From NCBI GenBank assembly GCA_020152595.1, contig JAIGNY010004089.1:97001-161000 (forward strand): a stretch of DNA of 64,000 bases, written 5' to 3'. A program made the translations under genes and the position numbers. The stretch's first letter is position 1. Each line of letters opens with the position of its first letter. Shown in pieces: positions 36,901 to 46,559 of the stretch. This DNA is from Chiridota heheva (Eukaryota; Echinodermata; Holothuroidea; Apodida; Chiridotidae). Below the pieces are notes generated by a model. The model was given only the letters and a program-made list of their open reading frames with translations. It had not been told where the DNA came from and did no database searches.

Positions 36901-37854
36901 GAGGATGAGTACAAGATTATGCCCCAACCTGTAAAGGCTGCAAGGCCCCATAAAAGAAAATATTATCTTATCACCCTCACCCCCATTCGTTTTGAGAGAA
37001 TCCCAGTTCTTTTAATTTTCAAAAAGTACTGGGCTATAATTTTCTCTCGGATCAGTATTTCAGCATCCATATTTCCATTTCTTTTACTTCCAAAATACAA
37101 ACGGGTGTTTTGTTGTGTTATAATAGTATAAAATATTCATTATTATTAATAGGCCTGATGTGGTTGACCTTGATCCGGACAGCTGCAAATCACCAAAATG
37201 AATTGGCGTGGGATAAAAAAAAAAAAAACCTCCCTCCCTCATCATTTTTCAAACTGGGTCAGGGTAATAAGCTAATTAGGCCTAGGGGGGCCTAATACTT
37301 GTTTTACTTTACGGGCCTAATAAATCATATTGACAGTATCTCTAATGCCATGTTAAATACTAAAATCTAAATGCTAGCAAAACATAAGGCCTCTATCAAA
37401 TTTACCCAAGACTTTACATCATTTTTTGGTCGTTCCATCCAGGCAACCGGACAGGTCAGAGGTAGGCCTATTTGTCAATTTCCTGTTTGAGGCCTAATCT
37501 TAGGCCCTACCGAACAAAATCAAGAAATTCTAAACAAAAGTAACAAGAAATGAAAATAAAATTAATGCAAAAGATTATTAATCTGAAATTATAAATAGAT
37601 GTCCCGACACCTACCGGTGGTCTGCCAAGCAAGGGACGTGTCCCCTTTGTCTGCAAACTTTCAGGCGTGAAGCCCACCACATCTAGTTCTTCCTCTTGGT
37701 CGTCCTGAAATCCACCCTGAATTCTTGTGAAAGCTGAACCTAAATGATTATCTATCAAACTATCTGTAGGCAAATTAATGTCAAAAATGGTTGCATTGTC
37801 ACCGATTGAAAAATGATTCTCCAACGAAAAGCTGTCGTGATTAAACCCTGACAT
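24757..37854 (-). CDS. E2F3: E2F1/2/3-type transcription factor (eight exons; two frame breaks in exon 3)
   Basis: Sequence-specific activator that pairs with DP proteins and is restrained by pRB; it drives S-phase genes in the nucleus. Exons in transcription order: 37854-37615, 35887-35770, 34207-33990, 33589-33516, 30902-30803, 28914-28800, 28009-27889, 24962-24757. Six introns are GT-AG; intron 5 is AT-AC. All phases agree if exon 3 is two bases longer than given; the product would then be 397 residues. Domains: cyclin-A/NLS-like PPAKRKLQM (about 79-87), winged helix (about 125-192) with [13 protein letters not shown], a short Leu-rich helix, marked box with AYVTYHDIR and [11 protein letters not shown] (about 228-310), [14 protein letters not shown], and the C-terminal pRB-binding [19 protein letters not shown]. 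Read literally, the frame stops after about residue 154 within the DNA-binding domain. Assembly error is the likeliest reason, as everything else is intact. The choice of E2F3 over E2F1/2 is uncertain. Confidence 0.93.
25068..25147. repeat. 20-bp tandem repeat, four copies
   Basis: GGCCTCTCAGCCAATCTGGG units in E2F intron 7. Confidence 0.9.
25443..25740. repeat. 22-bp minisatellite in E2F intron 7
   Basis: About 13 copies of GATCTGCAAGTATGACATCA plus CA, with GATCAGCATGTATGACACC variants. Confidence 0.93.
25921..26275 (+). mobile_element. tRNA-derived SINE, copy 1
   Basis: Starts with a tRNA-like head: A-box TAGCTCAGTTGGCAGAGTGC and B-box-like GATTCAAGGCTC. A conserved body follows (ACCGTCCTACGGAGGGGAAG, TTAAGCTGTCAGTCCC), shared with copies at 30435, 31016 and 36655. 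Polymerase III promoter elements are recognisable but the head does not fold as an intact tRNA. Confidence 0.8.
26323..27351 (-). mobile_element. hAT-like non-autonomous transposon, copy 2 (inverted)
   Basis: Perfect 8-bp duplication TGCGCAAT at 26315-26322 and 27352-27359. Ends TAGAGCTGT and CGGCTCTA. It is 1029 bp and is the reverse complement of the copy at 6017-7077 along its length. It lies in E2F intron 7. Confidence 0.88.
27360..27888. other. E2F intron 7, right part
   Basis: Nothing recognised apart from ATGAGGTCACATGGCTTTGT and the following TTACATCGAT near 27413-27442. This resembles, in reverse, the segment at 33332-33352 in intron 4, so it is probably a dispersed repeat. Confidence 0.4.
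27889..28009 (-). CDS. E2F3: E2F exon 7 (end of marked box)
   Basis: [20 protein letters not shown] followed by an acidic ECRKEEE stretch. Matches human [20 protein letters not shown]. Acceptor CTCGTAG, donor GTAAGT, phase 0 in and 1 out. Confidence 0.95.
28193..28625. repeat. 20-bp minisatellite in E2F intron 6
   Basis: About 21 copies of GATNNGATTTCACTGTTTCG. Variants lie in blocks: GATGAG (about 28220-28340), GATCAGATCTC (28340-28425), GATCAGATTTC (28430-28490) and GATCCG (28490-28610). The plus ORFs ([11 protein letters not shown] repeats) are by-products. Confidence 0.96.
28800..28914 (-). CDS. E2F3: E2F exon 6 (marked box), after the U12 intron
   Basis: [20 protein letters not shown] then [15 protein letters not shown]. 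The exon follows an AC, not AG, intron end; the first base completes Arg251. Donor GTAAGT. Confidence 0.94.
29190..29430. repeat. 20-bp minisatellite in the U12 intron
   Basis: About 12 copies of AAGGTGGTCCTGAAATTAGT with AATAA and TTGGT variants. Confidence 0.95.
29615..30195. repeat. About 97-bp tandem repeat, six copies
   Basis: Units contain GATAAAATCACTCACTAAAA, TTTTGCTGTTTGGTTATTTA and CCAAAATTACTGTTCACGAC, with small indels between copies. Confidence 0.85.
30215..30345 (+). pseudogene. LINE-like reverse transcriptase tail relic
   Basis: The plus strand reads [20 protein letters not shown], which resembles the FFSQRVVNVWNSLP tail seen in many invertebrate LINE polymerases. A stop and frameshift follow. 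Too short to class further. Confidence 0.6.
30435..30690 (+). mobile_element. tRNA-derived SINE, copy 2 (head missing)
   Basis: Carries the shared body: ATCAAAGCAGAAGCATTTCG, CACACCGTCCTTCAGAGGGA and CGTTAAGCTGTCAGTCCC, to GGGCAGCCGGAGAAC. The tRNA-like head is absent (5' truncation). Confidence 0.78.
30803..30902 (-). CDS. E2F3: E2F exon 5 (dimerisation helix)
   Basis: [20 protein letters not shown] then [12 protein letters not shown]. Matches human [27 protein letters not shown]. Acceptor TTTTGCAG; the donor is ATATCCTTTTTC (U12 type). Confidence 0.94.
31016..31436 (-). mobile_element. tRNA-derived SINE, copy 3 (full length, reverse)
   Basis: On the minus strand it reads GGCAGCTCAGTTGGCAGAGT at the head, a B-box-like GGGTTCAAGGCTC, the body (CTTCGGAGGGGACGTTAAGC) and the tail GGCAGCCGGAGAACTTGG. 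It is the most complete copy and lies in E2F intron 4. Confidence 0.82.
31620..31835. repeat. 17-bp minisatellite in E2F intron 4
   Basis: About 12 diverged copies of TGGCTCCATGAGCCTAA. Confidence 0.92.
31836..33515. other. E2F intron 4, remaining part
   Basis: Short ORFs only, none bounded by splice sites in frame with E2F. Nothing recognised. Confidence 0.45.
33516..33589 (-). CDS. E2F3: E2F exon 4
   Basis: [20 protein letters not shown] then NLTE, a poorly conserved linker before the Leu-rich helix. Acceptor TTTTGCAG, donor GTAAGC. It needs two bases from the previous exon (phase 2), which exon 3 as printed does not supply. Confidence 0.88.
33804..34003. repeat. 115-bp tandem duplication covering the 3' end of E2F exon 3
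   Basis: The segment TAAATACCTCCTCTAAATAC ... CACTTACTTCCATTCAATGT occurs twice at an offset of 115. The right copy contains the last 14 or so bases of exon 3 and its donor; the left copy (about 33866-33888) carries the same donor inside intron 3 as a possible decoy splice site. Confidence 0.85.
33990..34207 (-). CDS. E2F3: E2F exon 3 (DNA-binding domain) with two 1-base deletions
   Basis: Encodes [17 protein letters not shown], then APDGIL, then [24 protein letters not shown] and a final NIEWK-type end. The frame shifts between 34107 and 34108, where a C is missing (plus strand AGTCAGG, expected AGTCCAGG). It shifts again in the T-run 34005-34010, which needs seven Ts. With both bases restored the exon is 220 nt and its end phase (2) fits exon 4; as printed it is 218 nt and does not. 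Acceptor TATCCCAG, donor GTAAGT. Confidence 0.92.
34273..34874. mobile_element. hAT-like element, 602 bp, in E2F intron 2
   Basis: Ends TAATGCTGTCACGACA and (reverse) TAGTGCTGTGATGACA, with CGATTATCGTC and TATCGCGATAT motifs inside, typical of hAT elements. Flanks ATTTAATC (34265-34272) and ATTCATTC (34875-34882) agree at 6 of 8 positions, a decayed target duplication. Confidence 0.75.
34940..35290. repeat. Segment duplicated on both sides of E2F exon 2 (left copy)
   Basis: Shares GGATACAGAATGATAGCAT-type sequence, TTGTCCTGTTTGACTCATGA and TTCTGAGGTAGGATTATAGC with 36140-36470. The pair flanks exon 2. Confidence 0.7.
35770..35887 (-). CDS. E2F3: E2F exon 2
   Basis: [20 protein letters not shown] then [19 protein letters not shown]. 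With the end of exon 1 it forms PPAKRKLQM, equivalent to the cyclin A-binding/NLS motif of E2F1-3 (PPVKRRLDL). Acceptor TTATTCAG, donor GTACAG. Confidence 0.9.
36140..36470. repeat. Segment duplicated on both sides of E2F exon 2 (right copy)
   Basis: See 34940-35290. Nearby at about 35990-36025 the minus strand reads [10 protein letters not shown], close to [10 protein letters not shown] of exon 1; about 27 bases of exon 1 appear to have been copied into intron 1 as well. Confidence 0.65.
36655..36855 (-). mobile_element. tRNA-derived SINE, copy 4 (diverged, reverse)
   Basis: The minus strand reads GGTGGCGCAGTTGGCTTGAG at the head and CACTACTGATATGCTGGAGG, matching the head and following region of the other copies with more differences. 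Confidence 0.6.
36856..37614. other. E2F intron 1, right part
   Basis: Short ORFs only. No coding exon or known repeat recognised. Confidence 0.45.
37615..37854 (-). CDS. E2F3: E2F exon 1 (start)
   Basis: 80 residues, [15 protein letters not shown] ... GRPP. The ATG at 37854 is the first in frame after a TAA at 37975-37977. The GTG upstream at 37872 is not needed. Donor GTAGGT. Confidence 0.88.
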
Positions 37855-38215
37855 GCTGATTCTTGGTTGCACCAGTGGAAATGTGTGTGTAGCTAAGCTA
37901 GGCCTCCCTTCAGCACTTTGTTTACACGATCTTCCAACTTGCCTAGCACAGCTGATTTGGTCCAGTTGGCGAAGTTAATAGAATTGCACAGCACTAATCA
38001 TCCGATTTCCTACCAAATTGACCACTAAGCGCTAGTATTTGGCACTGAAATCGTTAATTTCTTGATATTCTATTGCAAAGATAACAGATCTATACATGTT
38101 ACTTTGAAATTACAAGGAAATTAGAAGTTTTTAGTCTGCTTTTTATCGTACCTTTTGTACTCCTCTCGTTAACTTTCACGACCAACTGAAGTGAAATTTT
38201 ATTCTGGCAGAGACT
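37855..38215 (-). other. E2F3: E2F 5'UTR and proximal promoter
   Basis: No ATG in the E2F frame between the in-frame stop (37975-37977) and 37854. The transcription start is probably between about 38000 and 38215, given the E2F-site cluster just upstream. Confidence 0.5.
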
Positions 38216-38263
38216 GGCGCGAATCATATTTCGCGCGGACTACGTCACGTGGTAATTTCGCGC
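38216..38263 (-). promoter_or_regulatory. Cluster of three E2F sites, a CRE-like site and an E-box
   Basis: GGCGCGAA at 38216-38223 (a reverse E2F site), TTTCGCGC at 38229-38236, TACGTCA at 38241-38247 overlapping CACGTG at 38246-38251, and TTTCGCGC at 38256-38263. All lie in 48 bases of otherwise AT-rich DNA about 360-410 bases upstream of the E2F start codon. E2F consensus is TTTSSCGC. This is the arrangement expected of a cell-cycle promoter that E2F controls itself. Confidence 0.8.
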
Positions 38264-38470
38264 ACCAAAAAAGTTGATTTTGTTGTTATTGACACTAAGT
38301 TGGTTATAAGAATCACTTAATACACAGAAAAAGTGGAAATAAGTCAATACAAATAAATATAGGCTACAGTGAGTTGTTAATCAGTGGATATTTGCCTTTA
38401 TACTGCAGGTCAAGTTTCAGGTGGCATATTCAGGGTGGTGTTGGCAATTAATTCCACAAAAGTTGGTGCA

Positions 38471-38525
38471 ATTGGAGAGGGAGGGGAAAGGGGAAGGGAG
38501 GGGAAGAGGAGGGGAGGGGGGGGAT
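38471..38525 (+). repeat. Polypurine tract with G-runs
   Basis: GAGGGAGGGGAAAGGGGAAG and similar, ending in GGGGGGGG; could form G-quadruplex or triplex DNA. Confidence 0.7.
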
Positions 38526-39200
38526 CATCCATCACAAGGGCTGATCATCAAGTGTGACTTTTTTGCTACAATTTGTTTTATTTTTCCTAGAATTACCGAG
38601 CAAAATTTCTCGATGATTAGGCCTAAAGAAAATTTCTCGAAAATCATTGAAGAAAAAAAAAAAAAAAACCCGAAAATGAAAGAACTTTTCGCGAAAATGT
38701 TTCGAAACTAACATAAATTTTTTCCTTAAAATATCCTGAAGTATTCCCTCAAAATGTCCTATGTTTTCGGTAACGGGAGGGGGAAAGTGGGGCAGCTTGG
38801 ATTAAAAATGTCTGAAGTTTTTGCTCAAATATCTCACTTTTATGGTTAAGATCCCCCAGTGGCGTGTGTCTTAGGGAGATATTAGGGGCTAGCCCCTCTA
38901 AAAATGACGTAGCCCACCCCCTCCAATTTTCTTGTTTTTTTGTTGAAGCCACAAAAATGATTAACTGAAATATCAAAGAGTCAAATGAACGATAGAAAAC
39001 AAATGTTTTTAATCGCATCAATTGAGTTTTTGTTAGTTTTGGTCCCAAACCTTTCCACTTTCCACCATAAATGGACAAAACATCTTTAATTTTGGCCCCA
39101 AAATCTTCAATTGTGGATCATCAAGCTTCAATTTTGGACCCAAAATCTTCAGATAGGGAGGTGAAATTCTGAAAAAATATTAGGACCACTCGCCCCCTCC

Positions 39201-39202
<2 letters not shown>

Positions 39203-39234
<32 letters not shown>
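39203..39234. repeat. Poly-A run
   Basis: About 32 consecutive A. No retroposon body is recognisable to its left. Confidence 0.95.
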
Positions 39235-39236
<2 letters not shown>

Positions 39237-42200
39237 TATTTTCAGAGCAATACAATTTTCAAATAGGCCTTTTACCTGTGAGTCCTTTTCGCCCGATGCC
39301 TTATAGTGAATTGTTGCCAACAATAAAATTTTGTCCTGGCAAGGGGCAGGATGTAAGAAGGGTCACCTCTCAGGGAAAATAGTCCTGGATGCACGCGGAT
39401 AAATTGCATGGTTAAGTTTCCATAAAATGTTGCTGCTAATTGCAAAATCTCCTTGAATTCTCTTTAAAGTTTTAGAAAATTATCCTTGAAATTTCAGGGA
39501 TTCTCCTTTAATTTGCAAAAATTCTCCTTAAATTTTAAGAATTCTCCTTCAATTTTTAGAAATTAAGCTTAAATTTTCGGCAAACCTAGTTCTTTAAATT
39601 TTCAAAATATTTTCTTCACTTACAGGAAATTTTCTTCAATTTCCGTAAAATATATTCAAGTTTCCTGGAAAACCGTCTGAACGTGATGAAAGGAGGCAAC
39701 CGGGAAGTACAAATCCTTTCAGATGGGGGAGGAGGGGGGTGGGGGTAGGTGGCTTGTCCCAGCTTCCCCACTCTTAAACCTGTGTCGGGGCCCTAAACTT
39801 ACTGTGTTTTTAGGGGGCATCAAACGAAAAGCTAGACACATCCCTGCCCCCCCCCCACCTTTGCCAAAAGCCATATAGCTATACGCCAATGCCTGCCAGC
39901 ACCCACCCAAACGGTTTTCCCTTCACAATCTGCCTATCATGCCAAGGCTTTGCCATCACCAACGACAGTGAATCGATTTCTGCGTAGGTTTGCCCCACTG
40001 GTCTGAATGGAACTTACTGTGTATTTTGTCGGATTTAATCTTCTGACAGTCTGATCATTTTTGATTCATTCGAAATGTGGCTAGTAGGAAAATGCTTAAA
40101 GTCCCATACACAACACATCTGAGTAACAAAGAAGTTTTAATCAATTTAGAGGAAAATTGCTTAAAACTCAATAACCTGATAGCTCAAAGGAAACTCAAGT
40201 AATTTTGGACATGCTGTAAGGGGAGAGAAACTGGAAAGCTGCTACTAGGACTTTTACCATTTTTTTACCTTATAGCTTTTACAGTGTAGCCCTTCTGCCC
40301 TTTCAAAAGAACGTTTAACTTCAATTAAAACTGAGTGTGGGGGCACGTTCCTCGATTTTGCCTGTTGAACAAGGTGTTACCCCCGGATGTATGAAGATTT
40401 CTTGTTTTTGATGCCCCAAATATCATCGCCTAAAATTAACACAAACAGTCCGGCAGCATGCCTATTAATGGGAACATTAATGTTCCTAAAGTTGGAACAT
40501 TTTGCTACATATAAGCCGCCATTTTGTGATATTTCCATGATCCTTTTCTATCCTAACTTTAAAGCCTTATGCACTGTTACATATTTCAAATTTGAATGCC
40601 TTCATCACTGTCATGGCTAAAACTTTTCCACTCTCATTTGATATGTTCGCCACGCCGTTTTTGAAATATTAGAAATAATATACAATAGAGCTAGGCTTTT
40701 AGGCGAAAAACGGCCTTTTAAAAATTCAAATATTTTTCAACACAATGATTTTTAATATTTAATTACCAATAAATCTCGCAATAAATATTTGGTCTTCATA
40801 CCCGCAGAATCGTGGATTTCTGCGGGTGCTATTTTTAGAATCCAGCCCTACGCAAGTATCTAATACCACCACGCCCAGCATTGAATCTAAGCAATCAAAA
40901 ATTAATTGGATTTTGAAGGATGTTTAGGCATAATCATGGGGTTGGTAGTATTTGCCTAGGTGTATCGTTTGCACACCAATAATGAAAGAAATGGACTGAA
41001 AATGTATAGCCTGAGTTATTCGTCATAAAATTAGAAACTGTGACATTCTATTGCAACATGTGAACAATATGGCTGCATGACTTCAATATTCTCGTGTTAT
41101 AAATGTTCCTATTAATATGCATGCGTCCGGACGAACAAATTAAGTTCAAAAGTAAAAAAAAAAATATATATAATTCTTATGTTAAAATCTATCTTCAGAT
41201 AAGTATAGGCCATTTGGGTTACCATTTCAAAACAGACAGAGGATAAACTTCCCATGAAAATAAGAGCACAAAATGTGGGGAACGTGTTTGGGTGAATGAT
41301 GGCCAGGCGACGCTCTGAAGATTTCTTATTTGCCTCAAAATGGTTTAACATCACACACATGAAACTAAAAAATTCAACTGTAATGAAAAAGAAAAGAATT
41401 TAATTTTAAATTATAATGTTAAAATCAACCAAAATAATCGTTATTGGTTACCAACAGATATGACTTCTCCTGAAAAATGAGAACTTTTGGGAAAAATATT
41501 ATTGGTCAAAAAGCTGTGAAAGGGTTGAACAAAATTGAAGGGTAAAACAAAATTCCTAACTCATTTCTAGCCACTTTTTACAAGATATTCATTCTTTGTT
41601 TATCATGTTTATTTTTGAGTCGAATTTCGAGTCATATGATATGCGTGAGGCTCTTATAGGCCAAAGGCATTTCAACGTTTTTTTGGAGAAAGTCCGCCAC
41701 CCACTCGAAAATGTCCTCCCTGCACCTAGTCCACATGTCCAACTTCCAAAAATGCTTAAATCTTTTAGGCAGTGGCTTCGATTTCTTTTCAACATTGGGT
41801 GGGCGGAGAGAGGGGGGGGGGACCCAGACAGTGTTGTAGCCAGCCAAGGGTTTATGTTTTAGGGGGACATAATGATATTCGTCCCCCAACAAAATTATTG
41901 GGGGACATGTCCCTTCGGATCGCCGCCAGTGCATTTAGGGTTAAAACATCGGAAAATTTCTTGTTGTTTGCCAATAACTGCTGCAATTTTCTTTAATTTT
42001 TGTCATTATCATTCTCGCTGTAAAGCATCAAGCTTTTGTCCAAACAGAGATATTGGGAAATATGATGACCCCCTCCCCCTCCCCCTAACAAACACATGCC
42101 CTAATTCTATCTTATACTTATTTTGCAAAATAATACACACAAATGACGTGAATATAAACAAAATAATTTAACTATGTTAATTTCCTTCCATTAGTTAAAT

Positions 42201-43080
42201 ACCATGTTTTTGCTATAGACGAATTAGTCAAAATTTGAATATGCATGGCGGCGGAATATATTTTAATTGGGGGTGTGGGTGGGGGGGGGGTGGGGGACAC
42301 AGGATCTAAGAGGAACTTTCCAACTGTTGTATTTTCAAGCATGTAACACTGTTTATGGTCAACCCCTCCCCAAACGGAAAAATTTTTTTAAATCGGTCCG
42401 AAAATTATACTGCGGGTGATACATTTTCCCTTCTTTTGTCAATTCTTAAAATTATCTAAAAATGTCTAAAATAATGTGAAAAGCAAATAATGGGTCTCAG
42501 GAGGCCATCATTTTCTTGGTGAGAATAAATTTGACTCGGTGTATCAGTTTCAATAAGACCAGATTGCCCAAATTCACACCTGTAGCTTACAGCGAGTCAG
42601 TGGCAATGGTCCCATGCATGCACATTGTATGTTTTTTTCTTCCAGAACCCAAGTTAATATTTTGTTTGATGTTTGTGTTACTTCAATCTGTCAATGAAAA
42701 GATCAACTAAAATTAGGGGACTTAAATATATTTTGATATTGAAATAACTCTTTTTTTTTATCTCTATAAAGTGGCACCTTTTAAACTTTACAAAAGGGAT
42801 GGGGAGGACACATCAGTTTATGTCATGACAATGGCCCGGGTCCGAATAGTAAGTTTTGCCCCTGCATGGCCCATTTCAAAGAATTGCCCCAGCAGCCCCA
42901 CTAATAAAATTTGGGATGGCTCGCTCACTAGTATAGCAAGGCTCTATCAGTCTATCTTAACGAGATTTGCAAATCATAAGATGGGAAGACAAAAAAGATC
43001 AATTAAAATTAAAATTAAAACCTAATTTGCCCGACGAAAATATGCATTTGCCCAACTATTTAAAAACAAAAACCATAGAA

Positions 43081-43990
43081 TTTGGGCAGAATTGTTTGGT
43101 TCATGGGCGAAGCCTTAAAAGCTTGTCGGGGTCCAGGGGCGAAGCCCCGGAAGCTGAAGATTTCATGTTTTTAATGCCCGAAAATGATTTTTAAATGAAT
43201 ACAAAGTTCCAAAAAAAAGAATGAAAAGAGGAAAATTTCAAATTCGAATGTTAAAATCTACTCAGATATTTGGATGAGCATTTGAGATACCATTTCTAAA
43301 CATGCAAGGACAGTATAGAAATTTTCCCTAAAATTGTGAAAATTCGGACAAAATTGTGAGGTTTATGGATGAAGATTTATTGTTTTTGATGGCCCAAAAT
43401 GGCTAAAATCAACCAAAAGTTCAAAACGTAAATCGTGGGGTCCTGGCAACCTGGAGCGAAGCAAGAATAGAAGGAGAATAAGTTTTGGTCAAGGGCCTTT
43501 TAGTAGGGACCAGGGGCGAAGCCCCTGGACACTCTGAAGATTGATTGTTTTTGATGCCTTAAAATAGTTTTAGGTTCAGAAAATCTAAGTGATGATGAGC
43601 AAATAAGAAGATTAATATTAAAATCTACTCCAAAATGTTTTTAAATCTTCACAAACAGACATAGTTTCCAAATGTAATTGATAAAACAAGACAATTTCAA
43701 ATTCTAATGTAAGGCAGACAAGAAATTTCCCTGAAAATTGAAAAAATTGGACAAAATTGTGGGGCTCAAGGGCAAAATCTTGGTCTAAAGATTTTTCTTT
43801 TTTTGCCCCAGGGTGGCTTGAAATTAAGTTGAACACAAAAATATCCAAAATGTAATGTATCAAACAGTGTCAAAAGAAGAAAAATCATTATGTTAAAATC
43901 TACTCAGATAAGCATTTGAGTCGCCATTTTTAAACAGGCAGAGCAGAAATTTCCCTAAAAAGTCGGCCACAATTGTTGGGGTCATATGGC
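43081..43990. repeat. Diverged repeat with GGGGCGAAGCCCC palindromes
   Basis: About four diverged units of roughly 200-270 bases share AAAATCTACTCAGAT, GAAATTTCCCTAAAA, TTTTTGATGCC and the palindrome CCAGGGGCGAAGCCCCTGG (43510-43527; related at 43132-43150). The same palindrome type recurs at 50210-50512. Confidence 0.65.
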
Positions 43991-44189
43991 CCATGATCAT
44001 CAGGGCTCTTGCAACTTTAAACGTGTGTGGGCGGGCATCTCCCCTGCAGCTAGCTGCCTAAACCGACATGCCCGAGCCCAATCAGTATCATGCCGGGTTG
44101 ATTGGAGATAATTCTGATATCTAGTTGACTTAGGCATGATTGAGATATATCTCTAATTTAAACAGAACATCCAGACATCCAACATTTTA

Positions 44190-44640
44190 AATCTCTGCCC
44201 GGCTAAGTGCCCAAGTATGATGTTTTAGCATCATGGTGCCGAGTCATGATTGTGATAAGAGTCTAGATATGATTCTGACTCATAACGATTCGGGAGGACA
44301 TGGTAATATAACGATTCGGGCATGGTTGAAACAGTATACAGACTGACAGGTATACCCGACATTTTACATCTCTGCCCGACTTAGTGCCCGAGTATAATGT
44401 TGTTAGCATCATGGTGCCGAGTCAGGAAGACATGATTCTGATATCTAGAGTCTAGTTATAAAACCATGTCCTCCTGACTCATTCTAGACGAGTCCAGAGG
44501 ACATGATTATGATATAACGATTTGGGCATGATTGATATGTATCTCCGACAGTACATCCGACATTTTACATCTCTGCTCGACTTAGTGCCCAAGCTGCCAA
44601 GTATGATGTTGTTTACATCAAGATATTGACAGACACTGTG
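44190..44640. repeat. Diverged tandem repeat, about 175-200 bp, three copies
   Basis: Landmarks CATCTCTGCCCGACTTAGTG and AGCATCATGGTGCCGAGTCA recur near 44195, 44370 and 44570. Confidence 0.7.
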
Positions 44641-46559
44641 CTCAGTCAACGGTCCGTCGGGAGGATATGATCTGAAGATTGTGATACCAGCATACAGGTG
44701 CATCCGGCATTCTAAATTTTTGCCCAACAGAGCTTTGGTATCCAGCCAACCGAGAGGTTGGGGGGAGGATAGGGGAGGGGGAGGGGGTGTACTACAATAA
44801 AGGTACAAAACAATGAAGGTAACACAAAATGTCCCTATATTTTTGTTTCAATACTGGGCCCTTTTTTTTCCCGACGAAAAAGTCAAATTTGGAATTGCCC
44901 GACGATTTTTTCTAGAGGGTGTAACACCTCCCTTCCCCCTCTAAGTTACGTCCCTGGTGGCAGAGGCGAAAGTTTTTAAGTACGAAAAAGTCTAATATAA
45001 GGGCTGTTGGGTCCCCAAATTTCCCTTTATATATAATGAAAAATTTAGACTACTGAATGCGCGGAAGCGCATGAAATTCACAAGTTTATTCTTTTTAGGG
45101 CGATATTTGTGTGACTTTCTTTATTGATATATAATCTTAGAAGAAAAACGTTTTCATTATTTAAAAGGTCATGTTCTTGCTCTAAAAAAGGCACTTGTCG
45201 TCTCTGAAAGGCACTTTTCCTTCAAAAAAGGGCACTTTTCCTCTTGGTTTCGCCGTCTATGGAAGTGCCCCGTGCACGAAAAAAAAAAACAACAAAACAA
45301 CACAAACAACTAGTGGGTTTCACACCCCCATCCTCTGTATGTGCGGGGGACTCCGTGACCCTAACCCTAATTACAGTCAGTGAAACAACGAGCTAATTAA
45401 ACCCGTTCAGTTATCTGGTTCAAGATCACTTACACATATAAACTGAAATTAAAGTGTGTGTGTCTTAATGTGTGTGTGTGTGGTCGGAGGAGGAGGGGGG
45501 GGGGGGAGGGGGAATAAATTATAAGGTTGTGATGTGAATAAAGGAAAAATAAAGCATTTTACCCCTGGTCCAAATTCAGCAATTTATGAAAACAAACGAT
45601 GTATTTTTCGGGAAATTTCTTTCATTTTCGGGAAATTTTCTTCTATTTTCGGGACATTGTCTTTGATTTTCGTGAAATGTTGCCCATGTTTTATTTTACC
45701 TAATTTGTGTATAATTTCACCTAATATTTCTTTAGTTTGAATTATTTTTTCAATTTTATGTTAATAATTTCTCAATTTCATCTCCCAGCCGGGAAGAAAG
45801 CATTAAACTGGGAAAAGTGAAATCTCCCCGGGGGGCTAATTGTCCCCCTACTTCCGACGCATCTGGTTACATCCCAAAATCTTGTGGAACGAGTGTAATA
45901 TATTTTCATCGGAACTGTCGTCTAATTGTACGTGCCCCACAATCAGTCAGCTCTGGGTACGTGCCTGCTGTTTCCATGACCCCGAGGATATTAATCTGTA
46001 GGCCTACCCGAGACGAAACAAATAATGCCCAGGACTCCCGGGAGTCTTGTTTATACCGTTTGACCAACTGGCTGGTAGCATCATGCATATGCAGTAGCGT
46101 ATAGGAGGTGGAGGACTGAAAAAGCTGCCCCTCTGAAAATATTTCAACTTCCGGTTGCATGACTAAAAATTGGGGAATTATTCAAATATAATTACAAAAT
46201 TTGGAAAAAATGTTTGGTTAAATTGACAACAAATTTAATAAAATTAAAGAATATTTTGGCAATTTCCCGAAAATAGAAGACTTATCGATGAACAATTAAC
46301 GTTTGATGGAAACTTTAATTTACCAGTGCAATTTTTCCGCTAATTTTTTTGTACGGCCATCAAAACTGTTTTGTCTTTTTGCGAAGAAACATAAAGGTAT
46401 TATTTTTCTACAATTTCTTTTCAATACTGGGCCATGACTTTGCAGGACAAAATAGTCAAAACTGAAATTGCCCTAAGAAAAAATTATATGGATGTAACAC
46501 CCCCACACCCAAGGATGGATTCCGATGATACTTTTTTTAACATGAGATAATTCTTAGTC
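44641..46559. other. Intergenic, no gene supported
   Basis: Contains a GT/G-run low-complexity patch (45455-45512), a degenerate AT-rich repeat (45600-45770) and short ORFs without domains. Confidence 0.45.

Larger units (their letters stand above)
38264..43080. other. Intergenic upstream of E2F
   Basis: No splice-bounded coding sequence found. Contains a polypurine run (38471-38525), a poly-A run (39203-39234), degenerate AT-rich repeats (39410-39670) and G-runs (39725-39745, 42268-42296). The many 60-130-residue ORFs show no domain. Confidence 0.5.

Noticed and set aside
37870-37872. GTG as the E2F start codon
   Set aside because: An ATG lies six codons downstream at 37854, and nothing supports a non-ATG start.
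45358-45374. Telomere-like CCCTAACCCTAA
   Set aside because: Only two units; too short to mean a telomeric array.
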